A DNA stretch of 64,000 bases from Senecio squalidus. Its lineage: Eukaryota; Streptophyta; Magnoliopsida; Asterales; Asteraceae. Numbering within the stretch: the first letter of the stretch is position 1; the number at the start of each line of letters is the position of its first letter. Made by a program: the position numbers and the translations under genes. The notes beneath the pieces were generated by a model. That model had not been told where the DNA came from, did not search any database, and worked only from the letters and a program-made list of their open reading frames with translations. The stretch lies in contig CAJVGC010000582.1 in the NCBI GenBank assembly GCA_910822075.1, forward strand, positions 19,813,784 to 19,877,783. Direction: 5' to 3'. Of this stretch, positions 11,781-23,641 are shown piece by piece.

Positions 11781-14700
11781 TCAACTTTGGCCATGGCTTC
11801 TGCTGATAGAGTGTCGCTTCATAAGCTTTCGACGATCATCCTGCAAAAAATTTCATGTCAGGTTACCAATACATGTAATATGTAGCAGTATGAGTGAATG
11901 AGTGACTAGCACTTTGTTTCTAGATAAGCAACATGAAAGAATGATATAACTGCGCAAAACGAGCAACATAATTTGATACTTTTACCAATAATAGTAACTT
12001 ACTTCAAACTTATCAGAATAGCAACATATTTCCATTTCTCACCCATTATTGCAACCATGAGGTAATGGACATTGTTATCATCGGAATAAAAGATGAACGT
12101 ATGTTGTCATTTCAGGTAATTTTTAGGGTATGTTGCTAATTTGAGCAATTTACCCTAGTAGAAAACTCCAATTGGCCATAGAGAGACAACAGAAAACTTA
12201 TAGTTCACCAAATAGGACCTTGTTTGGTAAACTTTATTTTATGATTTTAGTTATAGCCTTTTTTAATGTAAACGCTCTTGTGATGGTTTGTTTGATAAAA
12301 AAAAATTAACACTTTTAGAGAAAAAAAAAATTGTACGGTTTCGGAAAATGAGATGCGAAAACTTAGAAGAAAAGGTTGAGATAGTGTTTTATTGGTTTGA
12401 AACCTCAACCCGAGTTAATAGTTAATTCATGTGTTCTCCACAAAATAGAAACCCAATTTGTAGATTATATAAGCATCAAATCAAGGTTACAAAAAAAATC
12501 GTGAATAGCTTTTGTGACCCAAAAACATAAACGGCGTCGACTTTTTTTAAAAAGTAACCAGAAAACTAGACGCAAGAACGTAACTAAATTACTTATATTA
12601 TGGGATACTTTTGACCAACTCAACCCGTATGACCAGTTTCCCTTTCAATCAGATTTTTATTTTTATGTTTTTGACTCCCAAATTAACCTGTTTTGATATG
12701 AGGTTTGAAAATTGCAACCGCTTAATAATAATCTTAAGGACCTAAAATGCAGAAAATGACCCACCTTGTACATTGAAGCAGCTGATTCGGATTCTACAGT
12801 TTGATTTGGGTCAAGCATTTGGAAGCCATCCAAAGCATCTAAAGTTAGCTGCCAGCCACAAAGAGCTAAAGCACCAGAACTGGAACTGGAACCAGAACCA
12901 TTGTTCTTGCTAACACCAGCCGCAGCAACATTCCCATTCACCCATGGACAGAAAAAATTATGATGTTTAATTGGATCGAACTCCACAGCTTCTTCGAAGT
13001 TGCTTTCTCCATTCGGAGGACCTACATAAAACACCACAACCAATTCACCGGTCTAGCAACACGGTTGTCTTAATAAAAATATGTAAATAACTGATGCAAT
13101 AATTATGATTTACAGATACTAAATTATTACATTAGTAATCTAAATCGTTGAATAAAGATGATTTGGGGAGTCGAATGACTAGATAATAGACTTTGTGCAA
13201 ATTTCAACATGTTTGACCCATTCCTTCTTTTAGCGAATATTTGTTTATTTGACAGGTTTGAGTTTTACCCAACCCAGAGTGACCCAATCCAAAGTGTTCG
13301 TTTGTTAGAATCACTGGAAAGGGAGGGTGTGTATATGTGAGCATAAATAAAGACAGTATGGACTAGAGTTGGAAAAAAGGAAGAGTCGGGTAACAGGTCA
13401 AAACGAGTAACTATTGCTAGAGCCTAGGTCGAATTGGGTTGACCTGTACATTTTTTGACACTTTTTGTCCAATAGTCAAATATGAACACAAAATATAGGA
13501 AGTTTTATGCATTTGAGACACTGTGGAAGGCTTTCAACCAGTTCACCCCGTTTCTCTTTTAGCTGATTATTTTGATTTTACCCACTTGACCCGTAAAAGA
13601 TAAAACATAACCCAAACATTCATAAGTAACTGGGTCAAATTTGAAAAATCTGGAATAGACCTACCTATCCCATTTGCAACTGGATCATTTGTGAATTCAC
13701 ATTCATCAGTAGGAGATGACTTCCCTGTCTGTGTCACCTCATCCTTAGATGCTTCAAAACCAGAACATAAAACCGCATTGCAAGAAAGAGAAGGGTGTGT
13801 ACTATGCTCGTTGGCTAACATGTTCATATTACTCGTCCTCTCACCACTTTCAACAGATTCTGTTTTAACTGACCCGACAATTTTTGACCCACTATCAGCT
13901 TTTCCAACCGACCTCGACGTCAAATCTTGATCCATTTCTTCGGGGACAAAATCACCCATCACTCCAGGATCTGCAGCAAATTCACCATTTTGTCCTTGAT
14001 TTTCTGTGACTTCGCCCACTGGTTCCATGTCCCCAACAACACTTTCTGTCCTATGAACGGAAGCATCAGCACCATGAATTTCCGCTTCATGACTCGCACC
14101 CATTCCAACACTTCCACCACTAATGGCAAGGCTCGGACCGTCCCCACGGTGGCCCGTGGCGGTATCGGTGTTCAGTACTTCCTCATCATTGGTGCTGCTA
14201 AGACCTATCTCACCCGGAGCCCGAACCAACACAGGACAGACACTCTGTTGGGCTTGAATACTGATGTTCAAATCTGAGTTTTCATTTAAATCAGGACTTT
14301 TAAAAGCTGACACAGATGGATAATTGACATCCACATCGTCAAAATCTCCAGGATAATTTTCGACACTTTCCATTGAATCATTATCTTCACAGTGATAAAC
14401 TGTATCCATTGCAATAACAGAAGAAGCTCGTGCTGAATCTATAGCGGTTGGATGAAACTGGGCTTCCCGTTCAATATCAAAATATAAGGTCTGGGTCTGG
14501 CTAGGTCCCGCACCAGATGAATCTCGTCTAACTGATTCAAAAACATGAGACTCACGTTCACAAGGACGTTTAGAAGGACCAGAAGACTGCTTGCTGTCAT
14601 TGACTTCATCACCATCACGGTCAATCACAACACCCTCAACACTATCCGCCTGCTGCATCATGATATGGGGTGGTCTATCAACAGTGCTTCCACCTTCATC

Positions 14701-17700
14701 CAAATTCCGCTTTCGAGTACTTGGACCTCGGGATTCATAAGATGCTGCCCGGTCCCCCACCTCACTACTGGCGGGCTGCCCGATATTTAAATCTTTCCCT
14801 ATGTTTGCATCTTGGTATTGTTCAGATATCACAGTTTTATTTGCATGTTCTGCAGAAAATCCACCACCCATTGTAAGATCCAAATCCACACCAATATTTG
14901 ACATCGACTTCCCTTCCCCCGTGGTTGCTGCTTCATCAATATCATTTTGGTCTTTTTCCATGCCAACCCATCCATTAATTCCACTAGCTGCACTTGTCCC
15001 ACGAGTAAGAGCCATCTTTTTGCTTGTTTCAGGGACATCGGTAATATTAGGAGCAAAACGAGAAGGACGATTAACAGTCAGGAAGTCCAAGATTCTGACT
15101 GTTGCCCCACATAAACTACAGTCCAGCAAAGGTGATCTTGGTCCCAATTGTTCATTCTTTTTGGGGGGTTTTTTAGATGATGTAGACAATGCTTTTTTGT
15201 TAGGAAGTCGATCTTCTGGAGGGGCACATTCTTTATTGGGGGTGAAAGAACATCCGTTTCTAGCTGACTGAGCAGAATTCTCTTCACAGTCTTGAACATT
15301 TGGAAGCCATATCGGCTCCCATCCACAAAGACTTATCAACTTCTGGGCCTAAAGACAGGTGAAATATCATTAAAGCAAAAATAAAACTGTCAAATGACAA
15401 GAATAACTAGAAGCGGCCATTTTGACCCATTTACTTATTAATGAGTCGTATTGGGCTGTGTTTAACCTCAAACAGGTTAAATATATAAAGCTTTCCTAAA
15501 AGGGAACGGGTTGAAAGTCAGTCAAAGTCTATCTTAAAAGCATAAAACCTCCTAAATCGTTTTATTTAAAGATTCAGATTATTATTGTAAACTTTGTTTT
15601 ACCACCTAAGCTATTATGAAAGATAGAAATTATTATATTTTACTTAAAAATATTAGAAAGGGAAACAGAAGACTTTGTGGGTCAACCCAACAAAAGCAGA
15701 ACGTTTGACTGGTACTAAATTATAGGCAGTTTCAGATTGATCCATTTTGACCAATCATCCAATTTAGGTGATGCATGTATCTTACACGTGAATATATGCA
15801 TAAAGCCTCTTCTCTGTTATTATTGGAACCAGATGCAATGTCTGCCTTACACCCGGATTCCCCATCTGTGAAAGTATATGACTGAAGCAAAAAACGGTCA
15901 ATTTCTTGGCCTCTAGATTCCCGCATCAGGTCAAGTGTGGAAGCAGCCACAATCGGCAAGTTGTGAAATTGGAATAATCCATCACAACGGTCCTTATAAC
16001 CCCCTATTAATGCTGATGGAGGAGTGGGAGGGAACTGCACTAAGCTTTCGGCACAGCTGTTTCCTCTCCAAGGGCATGTGGCTTTGTGTCCTTCATCCAG
16101 CTGATTAGCAAATTCTTCTCCAACATTATCACCTGCAGTTAACAACGTATGAAAAAAAAAAAAAAATTATGAAAAGCGTATGTATTATGATCATAACTCA
16201 TTATCTGAAAAAAGAACAAAGTCACTTAAAGAATTCAGGTAACAGTAAATCTAACCTTCAGTGGGAGTCCATGAATCTGGTGCAACATATTTGAGGGTCG
16301 CACCGCAAGACTCGCATTCTATTTTATCAACATCCACATTTACCCAGCCTCTTCTTGCACAGGCAAGCGAACTAGCAGCCTACATGGCAGATTGGTTGGT
16401 ATCAGCAATCCAATGATTTTGGCCACTAATGGAAAGTGCAAAGTTCTTTATATTACGAGAATCTTAGGTTAGATTGAGAAACAGTGGTGGAATTCTTTAC
16501 ATCCCACGAGTTAACGGCATCAAATTTTGTTGTTAATGATCTCATATTTGGCATATACATGTCACTAGGTTGTTATAACGAGATCAGCTTGCCATTTAAA
16601 GTCTAAACCTTAAAACTAGGGTCTTTTGCAACAGTCACGAAATCAAGAAGAAAACAGGTATATGCACATTTGGGCCATATTTGTTGACTTGAGACTTCAT
16701 CAGAATCTTAAACTTAGTAACATAAAGAACTAGCCTCGGTATTATAATTTGGTTTTACATTATAAGCATAATAAATTCAATCTTTCACACTTCATCCAAA
16801 TCAGCTCCTATTAATCTGAAATCATTGGCAAATTGGTATGATAGAATCGAGAAATGAAGCAGCAAAAAGAGAGGATGATTTATTTTATTTTTAAGGGGGG
16901 TAATGACTCATTTTGAGCCGGTAAATGTCCTCGGCAGAATGCACCTAGTGAGAATCAAATCTTAGACCCCTCACCTTTTTGGTGAGAGTTTATCCAATAG
17001 AGCTTCCGGCATGGAGCCCATGTTTAAAATTTCATTTCCCCTGGAGCTTGCGGCTTTGTTTAGAAGTCTTAGCTACTCTACACCTTTGTCCTAATCTCAC
17101 CCACGTCTATTTAGGCGATAACTTCAATTAGATGATATCCAACTTAAACTACTCTCAAGCAAGTTCAAATCAACCGCTCCCAGTTCCGCCTACATCATTA
17201 CCTTTAAAATGGACCATGTTGCTCAACGTCGGTCAGAGCAAGCCTTCTTATATGTGTATCCCATCTGGTGGCCTAAATTGAACAATTTTAGAGTGTATTC
17301 GTTATTTTAGAAACAATTAGGTATATGGCCTATCAAGTTTCACACACCATGTTACTACTAACAAAATCCATCTTATCCGACACTATGTTATACCACTATA
17401 TCTCTACAAATTCTCTTATCTCCGCTATTCATCTCATCTCATGTCGAATTTTAAACCCCGACACTAAGAAACGTGAAGTCACATGCATGATACCATCTAA
17501 TAAAAAGGGATATTAATTTCGGGAGTTTTTTTAGAATCTTCAAGCTAGATTATAAACTAGAAGAAGAAAAGTTCATGATACAAGATGCAAAATATACGGT
17601 CCATTTGATGTATAATACTATATATTGGACACGTTAATAAGAAAATAAAGCGAAAAAAGAAAGAATTTACGAGAAACCTTAGGCTTTCCGAACCAATTAG

Positions 17701-18070
17701 CAGGGTTAAACGAGGACAATCTCCTCAAAAGATCACCCCTTTCCCAGGGTCTACAGGAAGGGTGAGGTGAACCAGCGGCAGTAGCAGTCAAAGAAATCCA
17801 CATAGGCTGCGAACCAATTCGAGATTTGGATCCCAACCAATCCGTACTAGCATTAGTGGCAATAGCGTGTGATGATGCACCAGCAGAACTAATCAACAGA
17901 TACATTAATTATGTATACATTAACAAGAGAGTAGAAGTAAATAAGTAATTAAAAAGGGAGGATATACGGAACCCTAATTTGAATTTGAAATTACAATTAG
18001 GTGGAATTAGGGTTAGGTACCTGGCAGCAGGGTAATTGCTGAAGATTAATGCGTCACCAGAACTACTCAT
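11781..18070 (-). CDS. ILP1: C3HC zinc-finger / NuBaID protein, ILP1-like (910 aa, 7 exons)
   Basis: This is related to plant ILP1/MEM1 and to animal ZC3HC1 (NIPA) and yeast Pml39, which are nuclear proteins; the animal and yeast ones are nuclear-basket components. Exons on the minus strand are 18070-18021, 17888-17678, 16379-16256, 16132-15786, 15348-13665, 13021-12765 and 11840-11781 (50+211+124+347+1684+257+60 = 2733 nt), phase-consistent with no internal stop. Module one is G98-W99, C109-x2-C112, then H144-x3-C148-P-W. Module two is split: G253-W254, C321-x2-C324, then H826-x3-C830-P-W, with about 500 acidic, Ser-rich, probably disordered residues in between. A basic KRPCER string and the C-terminal DDRRKLMKRHSISRSHGQS could be localisation signals. 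The gene appears intact. The choice of ILP1 over its paralogue MEM1 is from recall. Confidence 0.9.
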
Positions 18071-18081
18071 TCCTTCTTCTC

Positions 18082-18084
<3 letters not shown>

Positions 18085-18118
<34 letters not shown>
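18085..18118. repeat. (CT)n microsatellite in the ILP1-like 5' UTR
   Basis: An uninterrupted TC dinucleotide run of about 34 bp ends 15-50 bases upstream of the ILP1-like ATG. On the gene strand it is a GA repeat. Such tracts are common in plant 5' UTRs and core promoters, and this one probably lies in the leader or at the start site. Confidence 0.9.
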
Positions 18119-18123
<5 letters not shown>

Positions 18124-18562
18124 GTTGGTTAATTCCACTGGTTTTAGGTCCGTACTAGACTTCTAAATGCTACCAAAATTAAATGTGGTTTAAATTTAAC
18201 TCCATATTTTCGTAAAAAGTCCCTGTGTCCTAGCGAGAACGTTTCGCGAATTTGATTATTAGTTTGTAAATATTCATATATCAATGTATTATGTATCTAT
18301 TAATATTATTTTCTTCTACTATTTTTTATGGTTAATAAAAACTTTTTTTATATTCTATAAAGAGATTTCTTTTTCTAGTCTCGAAATTTGTCAATGATAT
18401 ATTAGATATGGTACTTATAGTTTTGAATTTCAAGTCTTCTTGATGCATCAAAGTTTTGTACAGTAGTATTTAACAACTTGTGATTGTTAAGTCATATACC
18501 TTAAATATTGTGTTTAAAAAAATTTTATTTTTATTTTTTTTATTACAAACTCAAAAAACCCT

Positions 18563-19337
18563 CATATGAAGTCTAAGGGGGTCTTTGAGATTACATATTT
18601 TTTTTTATGTATATTATATATCAACATTGAAACCACAATCTTAAAAGTTATGATTTATAAGTTCAGACATGCATGAAAAACTAATATGTTACATATGTTT
18701 TTTAAAAGTCGGAAGTGATTTCCTACATACAAGTACCCGTTATTGAAATAATACAGGTGGTTAATGCATTTTTTTTTCTTTTTTAACCACAACCATTAGA
18801 GTTGTTATTAAAACTCATTGTATATTGTGTTTTCTAAAACACATAAAGCACTTTTAACTGTTTAAGTAAAACTGCGTTTTTTGACTTATTTTATAAACTA
18901 AAAAAACATACTTATCTTTTAACCACCAACATTGTTGCTTATTTCCAAGTTCGTAGATAACGTAAGGCGTTGCGTGGCGGCAAGACAAACCTCAAGCTTT
19001 GCGAAACATGACGATTTTCAATTGAAGAGAAGTATTGTTGGGCAGTCGGGGATGAAAATGTCCATGACCACGTCCCCGTCCCCCTATAGTTTTTAGCAAC
19101 CATTTTTTTTTTGTAGCATTTGCTGTATGGAATGCTAATAATAATGTAGAGCGTGACAAGTGATTTTTCATCAAAAGTTCATCGTCCTATTACATGACAA
19201 AGAAAATGCACTCAGTTAAATATATCTTATAAGTTTATACATCATGTAGTGATCTCGACAACAAATGAACAAACATGTATTTTAACTTTGGTCATGATAG
19301 AATTGACAAGAATACAAAAGGGATCGAAAACACCAAC
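18563..19337. repeat. Duplicated segment, left copy (hAT-empty)
   Basis: This segment aligns in direct orientation with 38294-40463. Shared landmarks, in order, are ATATGAAGTCTAAGGGG, CCCGTTATTGAAA, TTGTTGCTTATTTCCAAGTT, CAAGCTTTGCGA, ATGAAAATGTCCATGACCAC and ATGAACAAACATGTATTTT-like strings. The left copy lacks the 831-bp hAT element (the intact GATTTTTC target is at 19162-19169) and also lacks about 560 bp present at roughly 38600-39160. It carries no open frame that I recognise. Confidence 0.85.
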
Positions 19338-19348
19338 CCGTTTGATTT

Positions 19349-19394
19349 AGCTTTTAAAAGTCGTGATTTAAATGAAAACTCAGATTTGAACATC
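19349..19394 (+). pseudogene. Captured 46-bp fragment of the ILP1-like coding exon
   Basis: The bases match, with about two differences, the coding strand of ILP1-like exon 5 (minus strand of the window, about 14265-14310). Both encode AFKS-x-DLNENSDLNI. The fragment is in the opposite window orientation to its parent and lies immediately after the end of the duplicated segment. The sequence on either side does not continue the exon. Confidence 0.75.
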
Positions 19395-19592
19395 AACCTA
19401 AAATGCTACGCGACGGGTAACTTTTATCCACCTAAAATCGTATATAAACTATTTTTGAAGTTTAATTTGTTTGAAATAATGTCGATTTTATGGTAGTTAT
19501 AGATATGCTTGTGTATGAGCAATGTCACGTTATAAAAAAAAGTATAAGTTGAACAACATGTGTGTTGAAAAATAAAAATAATATAACAATAC

Positions 19593-21008
19593 TTAGAATT
19601 CGCACAATGCGCGAGACATATAATTTATTGAACAATTATGAGATTTAAAAAGCTAATTATTATTGAATAATTATTTACTACATTTGCATCATTTCTTTTA
19701 AAAAGCTAATTATTATTATTATTTTTTTAATTTGAAAACTAATCATGTAATTTATTGAACATTTATGAGATTAATAATCAATATTATGAATTTAAACATT
19801 ATCTGAAAGTTACAAATTACCACTAATAGTAAATTTTGAAAATTTAATTTTTAAGAATATTCTAAAATTAAAATACATCAAATTTGTTTTATAAAGTAGT
19901 ATAGATGTAGAAATAAATTAGAAACATATAATTAAATATTAATATAATTATTTACTACATTTGCATCATTTCATTTAAAAAGCTAAATATTATTATTATT
20001 TGTATTAATTTAAAAACTAATCATGTAATTTATTGAACAATTATGAGATTTAATAATCATTATTATGAATTTAAACTTTTATTTGAGAGTTACAAATTAC
20101 CACTAATAGTAAGTTTTGAAAACTTAATTTTAAGAGTATTCTAAAATTAGAATACATCAAATTTGGTTAATAGAGCAGTATAGATGTAGCAATAAATTAG
20201 AAACATATAATTAAATATTAACATAATTATTTATTACATTTGCATCATTTCTTTTAAAAAGCTAATTATTTTCTTTTTATTAATTTGAAAAGTAATAATG
20301 TAATTTATTGAACATTTATGAAATTTAATAATCATTATTATGAATTAAACATTTATTTGAGAGTTACAAATTACCACTAATAGTAAGTTTTGAAAACTTA
20401 ATTTTAAGATTCTAAAATTAGAATACAAAATTTATTTTATAGAGTAGTATAGATGTAGGAATAAATTAGAAACATATAATTAAATATTAACATAATTACT
20501 TACTACATCTGCATCATTTCTTTTAAAATGCTAAATATTATTATTATTTTTATTAATTAAAAACTAATCATGTAATTTATTGAACAATTATGAGATAATA
20601 ATCATTATTATGAATTCAAATATTTATTTAAGAGTTACAGATTACCACTAATAGTAAGTTTTGAAAGCTTAATTTCAAGAGTTGTAAAATTAAAATACAT
20701 TAAATTTGCTTAATAGAGTAGTATAGATTTAAGAATAAATTAGAAATATATAATTAACTATTAACATAATTATTTCCTACATTTGCATCATTTCTTTTAA
20801 AAAGCTAATTATTATTATTATTCTTATTAATTTGAAGACTATTCAGGTAATTTATTGAACAATTATGAGATTTAATAATAATTATTATGAATTTAAACAT
20901 TTATTTGAGAGTTACAAATTAACACTAATAGTAAGTTTTGAAAAATTAATTTTAAGAGTATTCTAAAATTAGAATACATCAAAGTTGCTTTTTATAAAGT
21001 AGTGTAGA
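19593..21008 (-). mobile_element. Helitron-like element with tandemly repeated 5' ends
   Basis: On the minus strand the element begins TCTACACTACTTTATAAA at 21008, preceded by A, and ends with a GC hairpin (CGCGCA-TT-GTGCG, near 19601-19612) followed by AATTCTAA at 19593. That is Helitron anatomy: 5' TC, 3' hairpin, then CTRR. Internally the unit starting TCTATACTACTTTATA recurs at about 19890, 20170, 20441, 20713 and 20993, with a period of 270-279 bp, each followed by the same 270 bp body. No Rep/helicase is encoded, so it is non-autonomous. The base after CTAA is G and not the expected T, which lowers confidence in the exact right limit. Confidence 0.6.
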
Positions 21009-21501
21009 TAATTAGAAAATACTGAAAAATCTAATTACTATTTTTATGCCCCGAAGGGCCGATATATTATATAACAATGTATTTTTTTCGTATCACATAC
21101 TTTTTCTCGCCACAACATCAAGTGGGTATTTTACTAGTTTATTGTAACATAATTGTAACACTCGGAACCAAATACACACCATTTTTTTTAAACTTACAAA
21201 ATATGTAACTAACGTTCTAAGGTGTTACTCTTTCATTTCTTTAGTTAACGACAAATGTCTGTTAACATCTCAATTTAGAAATTGGAGCAGAAGCTCTAAC
21301 AAAAACATTTTTAAACATTTAATCTTTACAATACGGTCCCCCTTCCCTTCTTCTTTAGCTTGTCGTGCCATAAATCTCGATTACCTATAAAACATACAAT
21401 TAACATAATATATTAGCGTTAAGCTAGTGCATATACCTTACAATCATGTTAATCACTTCTAACACGACTTCTTTAAAAATCTACGCTTTCTTTCTTTCCA
21501 A

Positions 21502-21776
21502 TCATATCTTTTCTTTCCCGACAATTAAATGTCGTATCTAACTCTTCTTTTCTTTCCCGGCAATTAAATGTCGTATCTAACTCTTCTTTTCTTTCCCGAC
21601 AATTAAATGTCGTATCTAACTCTTCTTTTCTTTCCCGGCAATTAAATGTCGTATCTAACACTTCTTTTCTTCCCAACAATTAAATGTCGTATCTAACACT
21701 TCTTTTCTTTCCCGACAATTAAATGTCGTATCTAACTCTTCTTTTCTTTCCCGACAATTAAATGTCGTATCTAACA
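21502..21776. repeat. 39-bp minisatellite (about 7 copies)
   Basis: Copies are spaced 39 bp apart (one 38 bp), marked by ATGTCGTATCTA at 21529, 21568, 21607, 21646, 21684, 21723 and 21762. Each unit contains the small inverted repeat CGACA-ATTAAA-TGTCG. The open frame across it on the minus strand (repeating RKEELDTTFNCRE) is a by-product of the repeat, not a gene. Confidence 0.9.
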
Positions 21777-21782
21777 CTTATA

Positions 21783-23019
21783 CATACCCTCGCGGTATGT
21801 AAAGTTAATGCTACTTCTTCTCGACAATGAAAGTCGATCTCTTTTCTTTTCCGACAATTAATTTGTCGTATTTAACCATTATTTTTCTTATAACAATTTA
21901 TAATATGCTTCATACCCAAAAAATTCTTCTAATCATCAAGAATCAATTATAACATATATATATATATATATATATTATTCAAACAACAATAATAAACATT
22001 TACCACCTCTATACACAAGTCTACACATAACTAATGAGTTCACATCATGTGTTCAACTCATTAACTTCATAACCCATCTAACTACATATCTTATCATTCA
22101 CATTTATTAAACATTCTCAACAATAAATGTCTCCCGACCCAATTCTATAAACGATCTACTAACTCGGGTCATCAACCCATTTATATTTTATCTCTTTCTA
22201 TAAACAATCTATTAACTCGGGTCATCAACCTATTTATTTTCTATCTCTTTCTATAAACAATCTACTAACTCGGGTCATCAACCCATTTATATTCTATCTC
22301 TTTCTATAAACAATCTACTAACTCGGGTCATCAACCCATTTATATTCTATCTCTTTCTATAAACAATCTATTAACTCGGGTCATCAACCCATTTATATTC
22401 TATCTCTTTCTATAAATAATCTATTAACTCGGGTCATCAACCCATTTATATTCTATCTCTTTATTCGACAATCAAATTGTCGTATCTATCACTTATACAT
22501 ACCCTCGCGGTATGTAAAGTTGATACTACTTCTTCTCGACTACTGAAAGTCAACTTCTTTTCATTATAACAATTTATAACATACTTTATTCACATAAACA
22601 ACATCAAAACTACTAAAAACTAATATGGACAACAACTACTACTCATTGCATAACATTGCAAATAAAACAACTCATTTTGATCACTCACTGCTACATTAGT
22701 GTCATATCATAATTATCAACAATCCAAAATATAAATAACAACCATAACATAAATAATCGTAACATAAATAACCATAACATAAACAACCATAACATAAATA
22801 ACCGCCATAACTTAATTAACAACCATAAACATAAATAAGCACCATAATAAGGCCTCTACGGTTTAATTCTCGTTATATGCTCAACAATATATACTTTATC
22901 ATTGATTACAAAATATTCCAAGACTGATTAAAGTCTCATCTTTCTCTTCTTCCAACTATAGAGAGTTGGTTCTTACTTTTTTCTGACTATTTAAGTCGTA
23001 TACATACCCTCGCGGTATG
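21783..23019. repeat. Three dispersed copies of a CATACC-CTCGC-GGTATG hairpin
   Basis: The exact 17-mer (6-bp perfect stem, 5-base loop) occurs at 21783-21799, 22498-22514 and 23003-23019. Each is preceded by a CTTATA or GTATA string and followed by AAAGTTAAT/AAATTTAAT and CTACTTCTTC. All lie inside the outer LTR. Confidence 0.85.
22139..22462. repeat. 53-bp minisatellite (6 copies)
   Basis: Units are marked by AACTCGGGTCATCAACC at about 22161, 22214, 22267, 22320, 22373 and 22426 (exact 53-bp steps). The copies differ by few substitutions, so amplification is recent relative to the surrounding LTR. A less regular AACCATAACATAAATA repeat follows at about 22740-22830. Confidence 0.9.
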
Positions 23020-23641
23020 CAAATTTAATTCTACTTCTTCCCGACTAATATAAAACAATTCTACTTCTTTCCAACTTATAAATGTCATTTCTACTCATCT
23101 CTAACTTAATAATGGTTTAGGATATCATTCCCACACTTAAACTACTTTAAAGATCACTAAAAACTGGTCTAGGCACTAACTGCTCCGCATCTAAACATTT
23201 CTGAAAATCAACCATGGCCACGGAGTGCCAGATGCGGCGCACCATGGCTTAGGTGCGGCACATCTAGGCCAGTGGCATGGCTGATTTTCGTTTTGATGTT
23301 TTCCCGCACTTACACGTTAGTTTACGGCACTTCTAGTTCTTATTTCCGCTAACAACTTAACCATATATATACATAGTATATAAATCAACTCTCAAAAATA
23401 TTTACATACAAATATAAACATTCAACATATCAAATAAGTTCCGTATACTCACCTCGAAGTCGGATTAAGCTACAACCTACAAAGCTCTTCCTTTTTACTC
23501 TTTTTCTCCAAATCTGCGTTTTTACAACCAAACACAATTCTTTCTTTCAATATATTTTACATACATATAAATACATGTATTAACCTCATTACAACTCTTT
23601 CTAACTATTTCTAACTCTTTCTAACACCTTCTAACTATCTT

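Noticed and set aside
17325..17516. 63-codon frame (+) opposite the ILP1-like gene
   Set aside because: Lies in the intron between exons 2 and 3; no similarity that I can see.
21473..21679. Repeat protein with RKEELDTTFNCRE units (-)
   Set aside because: Direct product of the 39-bp minisatellite; a non-coding LTR explains it.
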